A stretch of 15,869 bases of DNA from Porticoccus sp041592135 (GTDB lineage: Bacteria > Pseudomonadota > Gammaproteobacteria > Pseudomonadales > Porticoccaceae), in the NCBI GenBank assembly GCA_041592135.1, contig JBFHQR010000044.1; one strand, 5' to 3'. Of the stretch, positions 1 to 7,144 are shown piece by piece. The position numbers and the translations under genes were made by a program. Within the stretch, counting starts at the first letter, position 1; every line of letters begins with the position of its first letter. The notes below the pieces were generated by a model. That model was not told the origin of the DNA. It saw only the letters and a list, made by a program, of their open reading frames with translations, and did not search any database.

Positions 1-1218
1 CCGGAGACCACGCCGGGCATCAAGATCGAGGCGGTCCGCAGTCTCGGTGCCGAGATCGTGCTGCACGGGAGCTCCTACGACGACGCGAAGCGGCGCGCCG
101 ACGAGCTTGCCGCCCAACGTGGCCTCGTCTACATCCACCCCTTCGACGACCCGGAAGTGATCGCGGGGCAGGGCACCATCGCCATGGAGATTCTGCGCCA
201 GGTGTCTGGCAACATCGATGCGGTGTTTATCCCGGTGGGCGGCGGCGGCCTCTGCGCCGGCATGGCCGCCTACATCAAATACGTGCGCCCGGAGATCAAG
301 GTGATCGCCGTGGAACCGGACGATGCGGCCTGCCTGGCGGCCGCCATGGAGAAGGGGCGCCGGGTGCGCCTCAAGCACGTGGGCATTTTTGCCGACGGCA
401 CCGCCGTGGCGCAGATCGGCAGGGAAACTTTCCGGGTGCTGAAGGACACCATCGACGGCGTGATCACCGTCAATGCCGATGAAATCAGTGCCGCCATCAA
501 GGATATCTTCGACGACACCCGCTCCATCTGCGAGCCCTCGGGCGCGCTGGGGGTGGCCGGCCTGAAAAAATACGTCGAACAGCACAGTTTGAAAGGCCAG
601 ACCCTGCTGGCGGTGGACAGCGGTGCCAACATCAACTTCGACCGGCTGCGCTATATTTCCGAGCGCACCGAAATCGGCGAGCGCCGCGAGGCGATCCTGG
701 CGGTGACCATCCCCGAGCAACCGGGCAGCTTCAAGGCCTTTTGCACGGCGTTGAGCAAGCGCAACATCACCGAGTTCAACTACCGCATGGGCGACCCGGA
801 GCAGGCCCATATCTTCGTCGGCGTGCAGGTGACCGGCGATGACGACCGCCTGCAACTGGTGGCCGACCTGACCGGCAAGGGTTACCCGCTGGTGGATATG
901 ACCGATAACGAAATGGCCAAGCTGCACATCCGCCATATGGTGGGTGGCCGCGCGGTGGAGGCCACCGATGAAGTGGTATATCGCTTCGAGTTCCCGGAGC
1001 GCCCCGGTGCCCTGATGAACTTCCTCAATCAACTGGGCGGGCGCTGGAATATTTCCATGTTCCACTACCGCAACCACGGCGCGGCCTACGGCCGGGTGCT
1101 GGCGGGCATGCAGGTGCCGGAGGGGGAGCAAAAGCTGGTTAAGCAGTTCCTCGACGACCTCGGCTACGTGTGGGCGGAGGAAACCGGCAACCCGGCATAC
1201 AAGTTCTTCCTCAGCTGA
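1..1218 (+). CDS. ilvA: Threonine ammonia-lyase (threonine deaminase), biosynthetic, 5' end missing
   Basis: PLP enzyme that deaminates L-threonine to 2-oxobutanoate, the first committed step of isoleucine synthesis. The reading frame is open from base 1, so the gene starts outside the window; about 405 codons remain and roughly the first 100 residues are missing, including the PLP-binding lysine. Visible parts: the glycine-rich PLP-phosphate loop PVGGGGLCAG (codons near 230-260), the EPSGALGVAGLKKY segment of the catalytic fold, then two C-terminal ACT-like regulatory modules starting near LAVTIPEQPGSF and YRFEFPERPGAL. These modules carry isoleucine/valine allosteric control in the long biosynthetic form, so this is not the short catabolic TdcB type. 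The C-terminus NPAYKFFLS matches the family end. The GTG at 58 is internal, not the start. The next gene begins within about 5-11 bases, suggesting co-transcription. Confidence 0.96.
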   Translation, partial: PETTPGIKIEAVRSLGAEIVLHGSSYDDAKRRADELAAQRGLVYIHPFDDPEVIAGQGTIAMEILRQVSGNIDAVFIPVGGGGLCAGMAAYIKYVRPEIKVIAVEPDDAACLAAAMEKGRRVRLKHVGIFADGTAVAQIGRETFRVLKDTIDGVITVNADEISAAIKDIFDDTRSICEPSGALGVAGLKKYVEQHSLKGQTLLAVDSGANINFDRLRYISERTEIGERREAILAVTIPEQPGSFKAFCTALSKRNITEFNYRMGDPEQAHIFVGVQVTGDDDRLQLVADLTGKGYPLVDMTDNEMAKLHIRHMVGGRAVEATDEVVYRFEFPERPGALMNFLNQLGGRWNISMFHYRNHGAAYGRVLAGMQVPEGEQKLVKQFLDDLGYVWAEETGNPAYKFFLS

Positions 1219-1222
1219 AGGG

Positions 1223-2125
1223 GTGGCCGTGAAGGAATTCGCCGGGGATTTATTGGCTATCGCCCGCGGCCCCTTTCTGCTGCTGACCCCGGCGGTACTG
1301 TTCCCGGCAGTTGTTGCCAGTTATCGGTTTTCAGGAGCATTGCCGTGGTCGCTGGTGTTGCTGATTCTGATCGCCGGCCTGGCAGCCCATGTGGCCGTCA
1401 ATGCCCTCAATGAATACCAGGACTTCAACAGCGGCCTGGATCGGGCTACCGAACGCACCCCCTTCAGCGGAGGCAGTGGTACCCTGCCGGCCAAACCCGC
1501 GCGGGCAAACAGTGCCAGGTGGCTGTTTGTGGTGTCCTTTGCGCTGATGGTGGCCATCGGCGTTTATCTGGGCTGGCGGGTGGGGCCCAAAATACTTTCC
1601 CTGGGACTGGTCGGTGGCCTGATCATCCTGGCCTATACCCGTTGGATTAACCGCATGCCAATGCTCTGTCTGGTGTCCCCGGGGGTGGGATTTGGCCTGC
1701 TGATGGTCAATGGTTCAGGGTGGTTGCTGACCGGCAGCTTCACCGCCAGCGTCCAGGTGGTCGCCTGGATAGTTTTTTTCCTGGTCAACGGCCTGTTGCT
1801 GCTCAATCAATTGCCGGATATCGAAGCAGACCGCGCCGTGGGGCGCCGCCAGGTGCCCGTGCTGCTCGGTATCGCCGCCAGTGTGCGCATCTACGGCCTG
1901 TTGCTGTTGGGTGCCTACGGTTCGCTGCTGCTTGGCTGCTGGCTGGGGGTGATGCCCGCCACGGCACTGCTGGCGCTGCTTACCCTGCCCTTGGCTGTGG
2001 GGGTGTTGCGGCGGCTATGGCATTGCGATGGCGGGCGACAGTTATTGATTCCGGCGCTGGGTCAGAATGTGGCACTGGTGTTGGCGACGCCGATCCTGCT
2101 GGGGGTTGGGCTGCTGCTCGGTTAG
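1223..2125 (+). CDS. UbiA-family integral membrane prenyltransferase
   Basis: A 300-residue, very hydrophobic protein with about eight or nine predicted membrane segments. Two aspartate motifs of the UbiA superfamily are visible: N63-x3-D67 with a following D73 (NEYQDFNSGLD) and N195-x3-D199-x3-D203 (NQLPDIEADR). They bind Mg-pyrophosphate of an isoprenyl donor. The layout is closest to MenA-like 1,4-dihydroxy-2-naphthoate prenyltransferases, but the acceptor cannot be read from sequence. No menaquinone genes are in view and the downstream ubi genes are far away, so I give no symbol. The start is either GTG 1223 or GTG 1229; AAGGGG at 1218-1223 lies at proper distance from GTG 1229, which is slightly favoured. 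It follows ilvA immediately and its TAG overlaps the stop of the convergent phosphatase gene. Confidence 0.85.
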   Translation: MAVKEFAGDLLAIARGPFLLLTPAVLFPAVVASYRFSGALPWSLVLLILIAGLAAHVAVNALNEYQDFNSGLDRATERTPFSGGSGTLPAKPARANSARWLFVVSFALMVAIGVYLGWRVGPKILSLGLVGGLIILAYTRWINRMPMLCLVSPGVGFGLLMVNGSGWLLTGSFTASVQVVAWIVFFLVNGLLLLNQLPDIEADRAVGRRQVPVLLGIAASVRIYGLLLLGAYGSLLLGCWLGVMPATALLALLTLPLAVGVLRRLWHCDGGRQLLIPALGQNVALVLATPILLGVGLLLG

Positions 2126-3504
2126 TCTGTGGCGGCGTTCAGACCCAGGTGGTCGCGCATCAGGCGGTTGAGCTGGCGCTGGTCCATCAGGGGCGGCACC
2201 TGTGCCGCATCGATTCCCTGTAGATAAACCGGCACATTGACGCCGGTGTGCACTTCGCCCCGGCCGTTGGGCGGGGCGTTGGTGGCATAGCTCACCGCCA
2301 TCAGTTCCCCGCTGCGGGTTTTCAGCACCGCGTAATAGCCGGGGGGGTACTGCCTGTTTCCCCAGGCCAGGAAATATTCCGGCAGCGGAATGATCTGCCC
2401 CGCCTGGCCGTGGTCGGCGGTGACGATGATCAGCGTGTTGGGGTGGCTGCGGGCAAACTCGCGCCCCGCCTGTACCGCCAGGTCAAAGGCGCGCAGTTCA
2501 CCGATTTCCCCGCAGGGGTTGCGCCGGTGTGCCTGCTTGTCGATGGCGGCGCCCTCCACCATCAGGAAAAATCCCTTTGCATTGTCGGCTGACAGCCGTG
2601 TCAGCGCGGCGGAGGTCATCTCCTTCAGTGTCGGTGTTCCCCGGTGGTCGGGATTGTCAACACAGGCAAAGGGTTCGGAAAACTGTGGTTCGCCCAGCCA
2701 GTTCAGCGCAATGGGTTGCGCCCGCCGGTTACCCTCGCCGATCCATTCCACCGGTAGATGACCGGGGGCGAACAGTCCCAGTAATTTGCTGCCGGGGCCC
2801 TTTTCCAGTAGCTCACGGCGTCGGCTTAACAGCTTGTATCCCTGGCTGGCGGCGGCCTTTTGCAAATCAGTGCCTTTACTGGATTGGGCAAAATATCGTT
2901 TGCCGCCACCCAGCAAGACGTCGATGTTGGCAGCAAGCAGTTGCTCGGCAATGGAGCCCTTGCCTCCCCGGCTGTGCTGATCTGCCATGCACTGTTGTGT
3001 GGCCGCAGCGTAACCAATGGCCTTGGCCATGTCGGCGGGACTCTGGCAGCTGCGGTGCGCGGTGTGGGCGGCAAAAGCCGCCGGGGTGGCATCGGTGAGG
3101 CTGGCGGTGGATACCAGTCCGGTGCGCAAGCCCGCCTTTTGGGCCGCTTCCAGAATGGTGCTCTGGTCTTGATCGGTGGTGGCGCTGGTGGCAATGCGGC
3201 CGAGGCTGGTGAGCTGGCCGGTGGCCAGGGTCGTGGCGGTGTTGGCACTGTCGGCCACATAGCGGAACTGGCCCGGATCATCCTCGCGCACTGTCTGCAC
3301 CCGCGCCGAGCTGCGCAGCGGCAGTTGCTCCATGGCCAGGGCGCCTTCCGCGCCGTACAGGTAATTGCGCGCCAGGGTGACCTGGTGCTCGTCCATGCCG
3401 TCGCCGATAAACAGGATAACGCTGGCGGGCGGCTGTTCAGCAGCCAGTGACAAGGTCGCCGTCCATGCCAGCAGCAGTGGGGCGACCCTGGCTAAACGGC
3501 GCAT
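2122..3504 (-). CDS. Secreted alkaline phosphatase (PhoA superfamily)
   Basis: A 460-aa phosphomonoesterase with a cleavable Sec signal peptide (MRRLARVAPLLLAWTATLSLAA, cleavage near residue 22), so probably periplasmic or exported. All catalytic elements of the alkaline phosphatase family are present: D35 in IGDGMD, nucleophile S86 in ADSANTATTLATG, D138/T140 in LTDATPAAF, E317, D322 and H326 in VEGAAIDKQAHR, D364/H365 in TADHGQ, and H419 in GEVHTG. These are the two Zn sites and the Mg site. The gene is the last of a minus-strand run, only 13 bases after pyk, without a convincing Shine-Dalgarno and with no PHO box recognised, so it may be expressed from the upstream operon rather than strictly by phosphate limitation. 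Its stop overlaps the stop of the opposing prenyltransferase gene by 4 bases (TTAG). Confidence 0.93.
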   Translation of the reverse strand: MRRLARVAPLLLAWTATLSLAAEQPPASVILFIGDGMDEHQVTLARNYLYGAEGALAMEQLPLRSSARVQTVREDDPGQFRYVADSANTATTLATGQLTSLGRIATSATTDQDQSTILEAAQKAGLRTGLVSTASLTDATPAAFAAHTAHRSCQSPADMAKAIGYAAATQQCMADQHSRGGKGSIAEQLLAANIDVLLGGGKRYFAQSSKGTDLQKAAASQGYKLLSRRRELLEKGPGSKLLGLFAPGHLPVEWIGEGNRRAQPIALNWLGEPQFSEPFACVDNPDHRGTPTLKEMTSAALTRLSADNAKGFFLMVEGAAIDKQAHRRNPCGEIGELRAFDLAVQAGREFARSHPNTLIIVTADHGQAGQIIPLPEYFLAWGNRQYPPGYYAVLKTRSGELMAVSYATNAPPNGRGEVHTGVNVPVYLQGIDAAQVPPLMDQRQLNRLMRDHLGLNAATD

Positions 3505-3517
3505 CGCTGTAAGCGCT

Positions 3518-4942
3518 TTATTCGGTGGGCAGCTTCAGCAGGTCGCCGAGCTGGCGGATCTGAATCGCATCGATACCGGAACCGGCCAGGGCATCGGAAA
3601 TCACCACCAGCCGGTCTTCGGGAGTGAATTCGGCCCGCTCGATGAGAATGTTGGCGGCGGTGGCCAGGGTTTTTTCCGGGTCCTCGCTGAAATTGATGCG
3701 GAAGCTCAGCACGTTGCGGTTCAGCACCAGCTGGCGGCGGGTGCGGCTGTCGTTGGTGAAGGCGCAGATGATGGGCGTCTGCGGGTGACAGTTGGTGACA
3801 TAGCTGGCCATGCGCCCGCGTCGGGTGGGCACGATAATCGCTTTGGCCTGTATGGATTCCGCCAGTTTCACCGCGGCGGCGGCGATCTCTTCCTTGTCGT
3901 TCTTGAGAATCAGCCCATCGGTAAACCGCAGGCCGGGACTCTGCTCAATAGAGCGGGCGATGCGGTCGAGGATTTCCACGCATTTGACCGGATATTTGCC
4001 GATGGTGGTTTCGCCGGAGAGCATGATGGCGTCCGCCTCTTCGTAGACGGCGTTGGCCACGTCGGTGACTTCTGCGCGGGTCGGGATGGGGTTTACAATC
4101 ATCGACTCCAGCATGTGGGTGGCGACGATGACCCGTTTGCCCTGTTGGGCGCAGAGGCGAATGATGCGGCGCTGCACCCGGGGCAGTTTCTCGATGGCAA
4201 TTTCCACGCCCAGGTCGCCCCGCGCCACCATCACCCCGTCAGAAACCGCGACAATCTCCTCGAGGTTCTTGACGCCTTCCTGATCCTCAATCTTGGAAAT
4301 GATCTTGATTTTGTCCGCTTTGTCGCCCAGCAGTTCGCGCAGTTGCAACACGTCGGCGGCGTCGCGCACGAAGGACAGGGCGATAAAATCCACTTCCTGT
4401 TCAATGGCAAATTCGATATCGCGCTTGTCTTTCTCGGTAATGGCCGGCAAGTTAACGCGGATGCCCGGCAGGTTCACATGGCGCTTGCTCTTCAGCACGC
4501 CGCCATCCACCACCCGGCAGCGCATCACCCGGTCTTCCTTGCTCAGGACTTCCAGGTTAATCAGGCCATTGTCCACGGTAATCTTGTCACCGATCGCCAC
4601 ATCATCGATCAAATCTTCGTAGTTGATACGGATGGAGCTGGCCTCCACATCGTCCTCGCCACGGGCCACCACGGAAATTTCATCCCCCTGTTTCAGATCC
4701 AGGTCGTTTTTAATGTCGCCGGTGCGGATCTCCGGTCCCTGGGTATCCATCAGTACCGCGATGGGGTGATTGACCTTTTTGTTGAGGGTGCGGATGGCCT
4801 TGATCACCTTGGCGTGGGATTCGTGTTCGCCGTGGGACATGTTGAGGCGCACGATATTCATGCCGGCATTGGCCAGCTGTTCCAGCATTTCATAGGACTC
4901 GGTGACCGGACCGATGGTGCAGATAATCTTGGTTTTGCGCAT
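3518..4942 (-). CDS. pyk: Pyruvate kinase
   Basis: Cytosolic glycolytic enzyme that transfers phosphate from phosphoenolpyruvate to ADP, giving pyruvate and ATP. At 474 aa it has full family length. Visible motifs: the N-terminal MRKTKIICTIGP strand; R32, N34 and S36 of NIVRLNMSHG; D66 and R73 in MDTQGPEIRTG; the mobile B domain about 75-166; the catalytic lysine K217 with metal ligands E219 and D243 in SKIEDQEG and VARGDLG; and PTRAEVTDVANAV with MLSGETT before the C-terminal allosteric domain. Only 13 bases separate its start from the ygfA stop, and the phosphatase gene follows 13 bases downstream, so pyk is embedded in this minus-strand cluster. A weak AAGAAG lies about ten bases before the ATG. 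Which isozyme type it represents cannot be decided here. Confidence 0.97.
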   Translation of the reverse strand: MRKTKIICTIGPVTESYEMLEQLANAGMNIVRLNMSHGEHESHAKVIKAIRTLNKKVNHPIAVLMDTQGPEIRTGDIKNDLDLKQGDEISVVARGEDDVEASSIRINYEDLIDDVAIGDKITVDNGLINLEVLSKEDRVMRCRVVDGGVLKSKRHVNLPGIRVNLPAITEKDKRDIEFAIEQEVDFIALSFVRDAADVLQLRELLGDKADKIKIISKIEDQEGVKNLEEIVAVSDGVMVARGDLGVEIAIEKLPRVQRRIIRLCAQQGKRVIVATHMLESMIVNPIPTRAEVTDVANAVYEEADAIMLSGETTIGKYPVKCVEILDRIARSIEQSPGLRFTDGLILKNDKEEIAAAAVKLAESIQAKAIIVPTRRGRMASYVTNCHPQTPIICAFTNDSRTRRQLVLNRNVLSFRINFSEDPEKTLATAANILIERAEFTPEDRLVVISDALAGSGIDAIQIRQLGDLLKLPTE

Positions 4943-4955
4943 AGTGGGCTGCTTC

Positions 4956-5555
4956 TTAAGCTGTTACTTGTGAACCTGGGACAGGACGGGCCTGGATGAC
5001 CTGGCGCTCTGTCACGATCGCGTGCAGCGGAATATCCCAGGGTTGCCGGGCAATACTATCAGTTTCCTGGCAGCTGTGGGCCAATCCGATCAACAGCGTA
5101 CGCCGTCCGAGCCGGCTCAGGGTGCGGTCGTAAAAACCGGCCCCCATGCCCAACCGGTTGCCCTGGCGGTCGAAGGCCACCAGCGGCAGCAGAATGATAT
5201 CGATGGCGTGCAGCGAGGCGATTGAATTGCCCCGCAGCGAGGGTTCGCGAATGCCAAAGCGGTTGGCCACCAGGGCATCGTCCCGCCGGTGGCGAACAAA
5301 GTGCAGGCGATTCTGTTTCAGGGGGTGCAGCACCGGCAGGTAGCAGTGCTTGCCCGCGCGCTGGGCTATTCCCATGGCGAACTGCGGGTCGATTTCCCCG
5401 TCATTGGCCAGGTAGAAGGCGATGCGCTGACGGTAGCGAAAAGCGGGGAGGCGACAGAGCTGCTCGGCGAGACCGTTGCCGGCGTGTTGCTGCTGCTGCC
5501 GGGTCAGGGCGCGGCGGCGTTTGCGCATCAGGCTGCGAATGGCCTTGTTGTCCAT
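4956..5555 (-). CDS. ygfA: 5-formyltetrahydrofolate cyclo-ligase
   Basis: Converts 5-formyl-THF to 5,10-methenyl-THF with ATP, returning the storage folate to one-carbon metabolism. The 199-aa protein has the basic N-terminal helix (RSLMRKRRRAL) and the nucleotide-binding signature GMGAGFYDR at residues 136-144, both typical of the family. I chose the ATG at 5555, which gives the family's usual MDNKAIR-like start. An upstream in-frame TTG at 5615 would run into the 6S RNA and is rejected. The position directly downstream of ssrS is the classical ssrS-ygfA arrangement, where ygfA is translated from the read-through 6S transcript. pyk follows after 13 bases, an unusual partner for ygfA. Confidence 0.94.
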   Translation of the reverse strand: MDNKAIRSLMRKRRRALTRQQQQHAGNGLAEQLCRLPAFRYRQRIAFYLANDGEIDPQFAMGIAQRAGKHCYLPVLHPLKQNRLHFVRHRRDDALVANRFGIREPSLRGNSIASLHAIDIILLPLVAFDRQGNRLGMGAGFYDRTLSRLGRRTLLIGLAHSCQETDSIARQPWDIPLHAIVTERQVIQARPVPGSQVTA

Positions 5556-5585
5556 GGACGCTGGGTTACCTGGGAGCGATGAAAG

Positions 5586-5766
5586 TTGGGATGTCCCCGG
5601 TGGTGCCGCTGTCAACGTGGCCTTGAACCGTGAAGTTCAAGGTGGCGGCTACAGCGGTACTTAAGGCTTTCCGTCGTGCGGACATGCACACCGTACCGTC
5701 TTGTAACCTCCAGGTTACAGATTATCGGCTCAAGGACTTGTCAACTGGCAAGCACCCCAGGGCGTT
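5586..5766 (-). ncRNA. ssrS: 6S RNA
   Basis: Small RNA that mimics an open promoter and sequesters sigma70 RNA polymerase in stationary phase. Read on the minus strand, the segment matches E. coli 6S RNA in several blocks: GAGCCGAT (5731-5724), GGAAAGCCTTAA (about 5672-5661) and CCTTGAAC...GTTCAAGG (5642-5621). Secondary structure fits too. The terminal helix pairs CCCTGGGGTGC (5762-5752) with GCACC-A-CCGGGG (5606-5595), with a bulged A. A hairpin GTAACC-TGGA-GGTTAC (5718-5703) lies in the central bubble, and the apical hairpin is at 5642-5621. Product RNA synthesis would start opposite 5724 by analogy with E. coli. The location between zapA and ygfA is the conserved one. The ends are estimated from the promoter and helix to within a few bases. 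Confidence 0.93.
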
Positions 5767-5771
5767 GGGGG

Positions 5772-5777
5772 ATTATA
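5772..5777 (-). promoter_or_regulatory. -10 box of the 6S RNA promoter
   Basis: A perfect TATAAT on the minus strand lies just after the zapA stop and about seven bases before the predicted 6S RNA 5' end (5766-5764). No good -35 is seen at the 16-18 base spacing, where the sequence is GTCCTT-like within the zapA 3' end. The -35 may be weak, or the promoter may use an additional activator or sigma factor. Confidence 0.6.
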
Positions 5778-5790
5778 CCCCAGACCGGGG

Positions 5791-6099
5791 TTAAAAGGAC
5801 GTGGTCTGTTCGAAACCTTCCAGCGCGGCGGACAGCTTGTGGTCCAGCCGTTGAAAGGCTTCATCGGAAAGGCTGTTGCCGGCGGCCTGTGACTCCAGCT
5901 TGGAGAGGTCATAGGTGAGGTTCAGCGCCGCCATCACGGCGATGCGCTCCAGGCCGATGACGCTGCCGGAATTGCGGATCGAGCGCATCCGCTCGTCCAG
6001 GGCGCGGGCCGACTGCAGTAGGGCGTCGCGCTCTTCCGTGGGGCAACTGACCTGGTATTCCTTGTCGAGAATGCGGATGTTGACGGTCTGCTGGTTCAT
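5791..6099 (-). CDS. zapA: Cell division protein ZapA
   Basis: Small cytosolic protein that bundles FtsZ filaments and stabilises the Z ring at mid-cell. From the ATG at 6099 it is 102 aa: an N-terminal globular part (VNIRILDKEYQVSCPTEE), followed by the signature IAVMAALNLTYDLSKLE and a C-terminal helical tail that forms the dimer/tetramer coiled coil. A TTG at 6108 overlapping the previous stop would add three residues (MTP) and cannot be excluded; the ATG gives the usual MNxxxV family start. It lies directly downstream of a ZapB-like coiled-coil gene and upstream of ssrS, the conserved order in gammaproteobacteria. Confidence 0.93.
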   Translation of the reverse strand: MNQQTVNIRILDKEYQVSCPTEERDALLQSARALDERMRSIRNSGSVIGLERIAVMAALNLTYDLSKLESQAAGNSLSDEAFQRLDHKLSAALEGFEQTTSF

Positions 6100-6104
6100 C
6101 GGGG

Positions 6105-6311
6105 TCAACTTTCGTTGTTGAGGTTTTTCAGGCGCACAATCATGTGCTCCACGCGGTTGCGGGCCAGTTCATTTTTTTCCAGCAGCCGGCTGCGCTCCCG
6201 CAACAGGCTCGCCTCGCGCTCCCGCAGGGACAGGTTTTCTTTTTGCAGGCGTGCGCAAATATTGATCAGTCGATCAATCTTCTGTTCGAGGGTATGCAAA
6301 TCGTCTGACAT
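6105..6311 (-). CDS. ZapB-like coiled-coil protein (TIGR02449-type)
   Basis: A 68-aa protein, nearly all one heptad-rich helix: MSDDLHTLEQKIDRLINICA, then LQKENLSLREREASLL and RERSRLLEKNELARNRVEHM. It resembles the small TIGR02449 family commonly encoded just before zapA in Pseudomonas and relatives, and is similar in design to ZapB, which links ZapA to the divisome and nucleoid. A longer open frame extends upstream to 6434. The ATG at 6311 is preferred because it matches family length and lies about 24 bases after the start point predicted from the promoter at 6342-6370. The upstream extension would span that promoter. The gap to the zapA ATG is only 5 bases, so the two are surely co-transcribed. 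A role in division is inferred from family and context. Confidence 0.85.
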   Translation of the reverse strand: MSDDLHTLEQKIDRLINICARLQKENLSLREREASLLRERSRLLEKNELARNRVEHMIVRLKNLNNES

Positions 6312-6341
6312 TGCCGTGGCCGTGGATTGTCCTTCACGGCA

Positions 6342-6370
6342 ACTATATTGTGCTGCAACTGAGCGGTCAA
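6342..6370 (-). promoter_or_regulatory. Sigma70-type promoter for the zapB-like/zapA operon
   Basis: On the minus strand there is TTGACC (6370-6365), a 17-base spacer and TATAGT (6347-6342); each hexamer has 5 of 6 consensus bases. The predicted start near 6335 gives a leader of about 24 bases before the ATG at 6311. This is one of the best promoter matches in the window. Confidence 0.75.
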
Positions 6371-6512
6371 TCATCCTTATGATGTTTCGAGATAACTGGC
6401 CTAGCTTCTTGCTGAAATAGGATTTTTTATTCACACCTGTGCAGCGGGATGATTGGTGTGTGGAAGGGTGATAGGATTCCGATTCTTTCTAGCCTGGAAT
6501 GCAGGGTTTACC

Positions 6513-7061
6513 ATGGATTTTAATGACATTGCCGACGGCTTTGTACTCGCCAATCTGCCGGGCAGTCCCTCGGAGCTGCACGGCATGCTGTGCGGCCGGA
6601 TCTGCGGCGGCCAGGGGGCCGAGGATGACCAGTTGATCACACTGCTCGCCGAGATGCTCGATGAAGCGCCGGAGCGGGTGGAAGACCTGGGCGACATGTT
6701 GCCGCAACTGTACGCCTATTCCCGAGAGCAGATCTGCGGCGATGGCTTTCAGTTTCAGCCGCTGCTGCCCGACGACGACATTGAGCTGAACCAGCGCCTC
6801 GAAGCGCTCGGCGACTGGTGCCAGGGCTTCCTGTTTGGCCTCGGCAACTCCGGCCTCGCGGGCGAGACCGATCTGGCGGGGGATATCGCCGACGCCCTGC
6901 GCGACCTGGCGGCCATTTCCCAGATCGGCATGCTCGAGGAAGAGGACGAAGAGGACGAAGTCAGCTATACCGAATTGGTAGAATATGTCCGGGTGGCGGT
7001 ATTGCTGGTACATGCGGAGTTGAGCGTACCCCGCGGCGAGCAGTCCCGAACGCTTCACTAA
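6513..7061 (+). CDS. ygfB: UPF0149 family protein YgfB
   Basis: A 182-aa acidic cytosolic protein of the UPF0149/YgfB family. Visible family blocks: HGMLCGRICGG near the N-terminus, LGDWCQGFLFGLG in the middle, and VEYVRVAVLLVHAEL at the C-terminus, preceded by an acidic stretch EEEDEEDE. The biochemical role is not established in general; in Pseudomonas aeruginosa YgfB has been linked to control of the ampDh3 amidase and beta-lactam resistance. I chose the ATG at 6513, with CAGGG at 6502-6506 as ribosome binding site. The open frame extends upstream to 6453 but adds residues unlike the family. It heads the plus-strand ygfB-pepP-ubiH-ubiI group and is divergent from the zapA operon across a 200-base promoter region. 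Confidence 0.92.
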   Translation: MDFNDIADGFVLANLPGSPSELHGMLCGRICGGQGAEDDQLITLLAEMLDEAPERVEDLGDMLPQLYAYSREQICGDGFQFQPLLPDDDIELNQRLEALGDWCQGFLFGLGNSGLAGETDLAGDIADALRDLAAISQIGMLEEEDEEDEVSYTELVEYVRVAVLLVHAELSVPRGEQSRTLH

Positions 7062-7078
7062 TTTATCGGGTCGCGGCG

Positions 7079-7112
7079 CCATTGAGCAGCGGCGCCCCCA
7101 TTGAGCAGCGGC
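7079..7112 (+). repeat. Tandem 15-bp repeat, two copies, in the pepP leader
   Basis: CCATTGAGCAGCGGC occurs at 7079-7093 and again at 7098-7112, a 19-base period, in the 83-base gap between ygfB and pepP. GGCGCC palindromes flank the first copy. It looks like a recent local duplication; no function is evident. Confidence 0.8.
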
Positions 7113-7144
7113 ACCAGCGGCCCAGCGAGAGACCACAACAGCCT

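Noticed and set aside
3365..4999. A 544-codon open frame on the plus strand opposite pyk
   Set aside because: It is the antisense of the well-conserved pyruvate kinase gene; it is rich in His/Gly/Asp/Val, as expected from antisense of GC-rich coding sequence, and has no recognisable domain.
5556..5615. N-terminal extension of ygfA from a TTG at 5615
   Set aside because: It would translate through the 3' strand of the 6S RNA helix; the ATG at 5555 gives normal family length.
6312..6434. N-terminal extension of the ZapB-like gene
   Set aside because: It spans a strong TTGACC-17-TATAGT promoter, and the added residues do not fit the small coiled-coil family.
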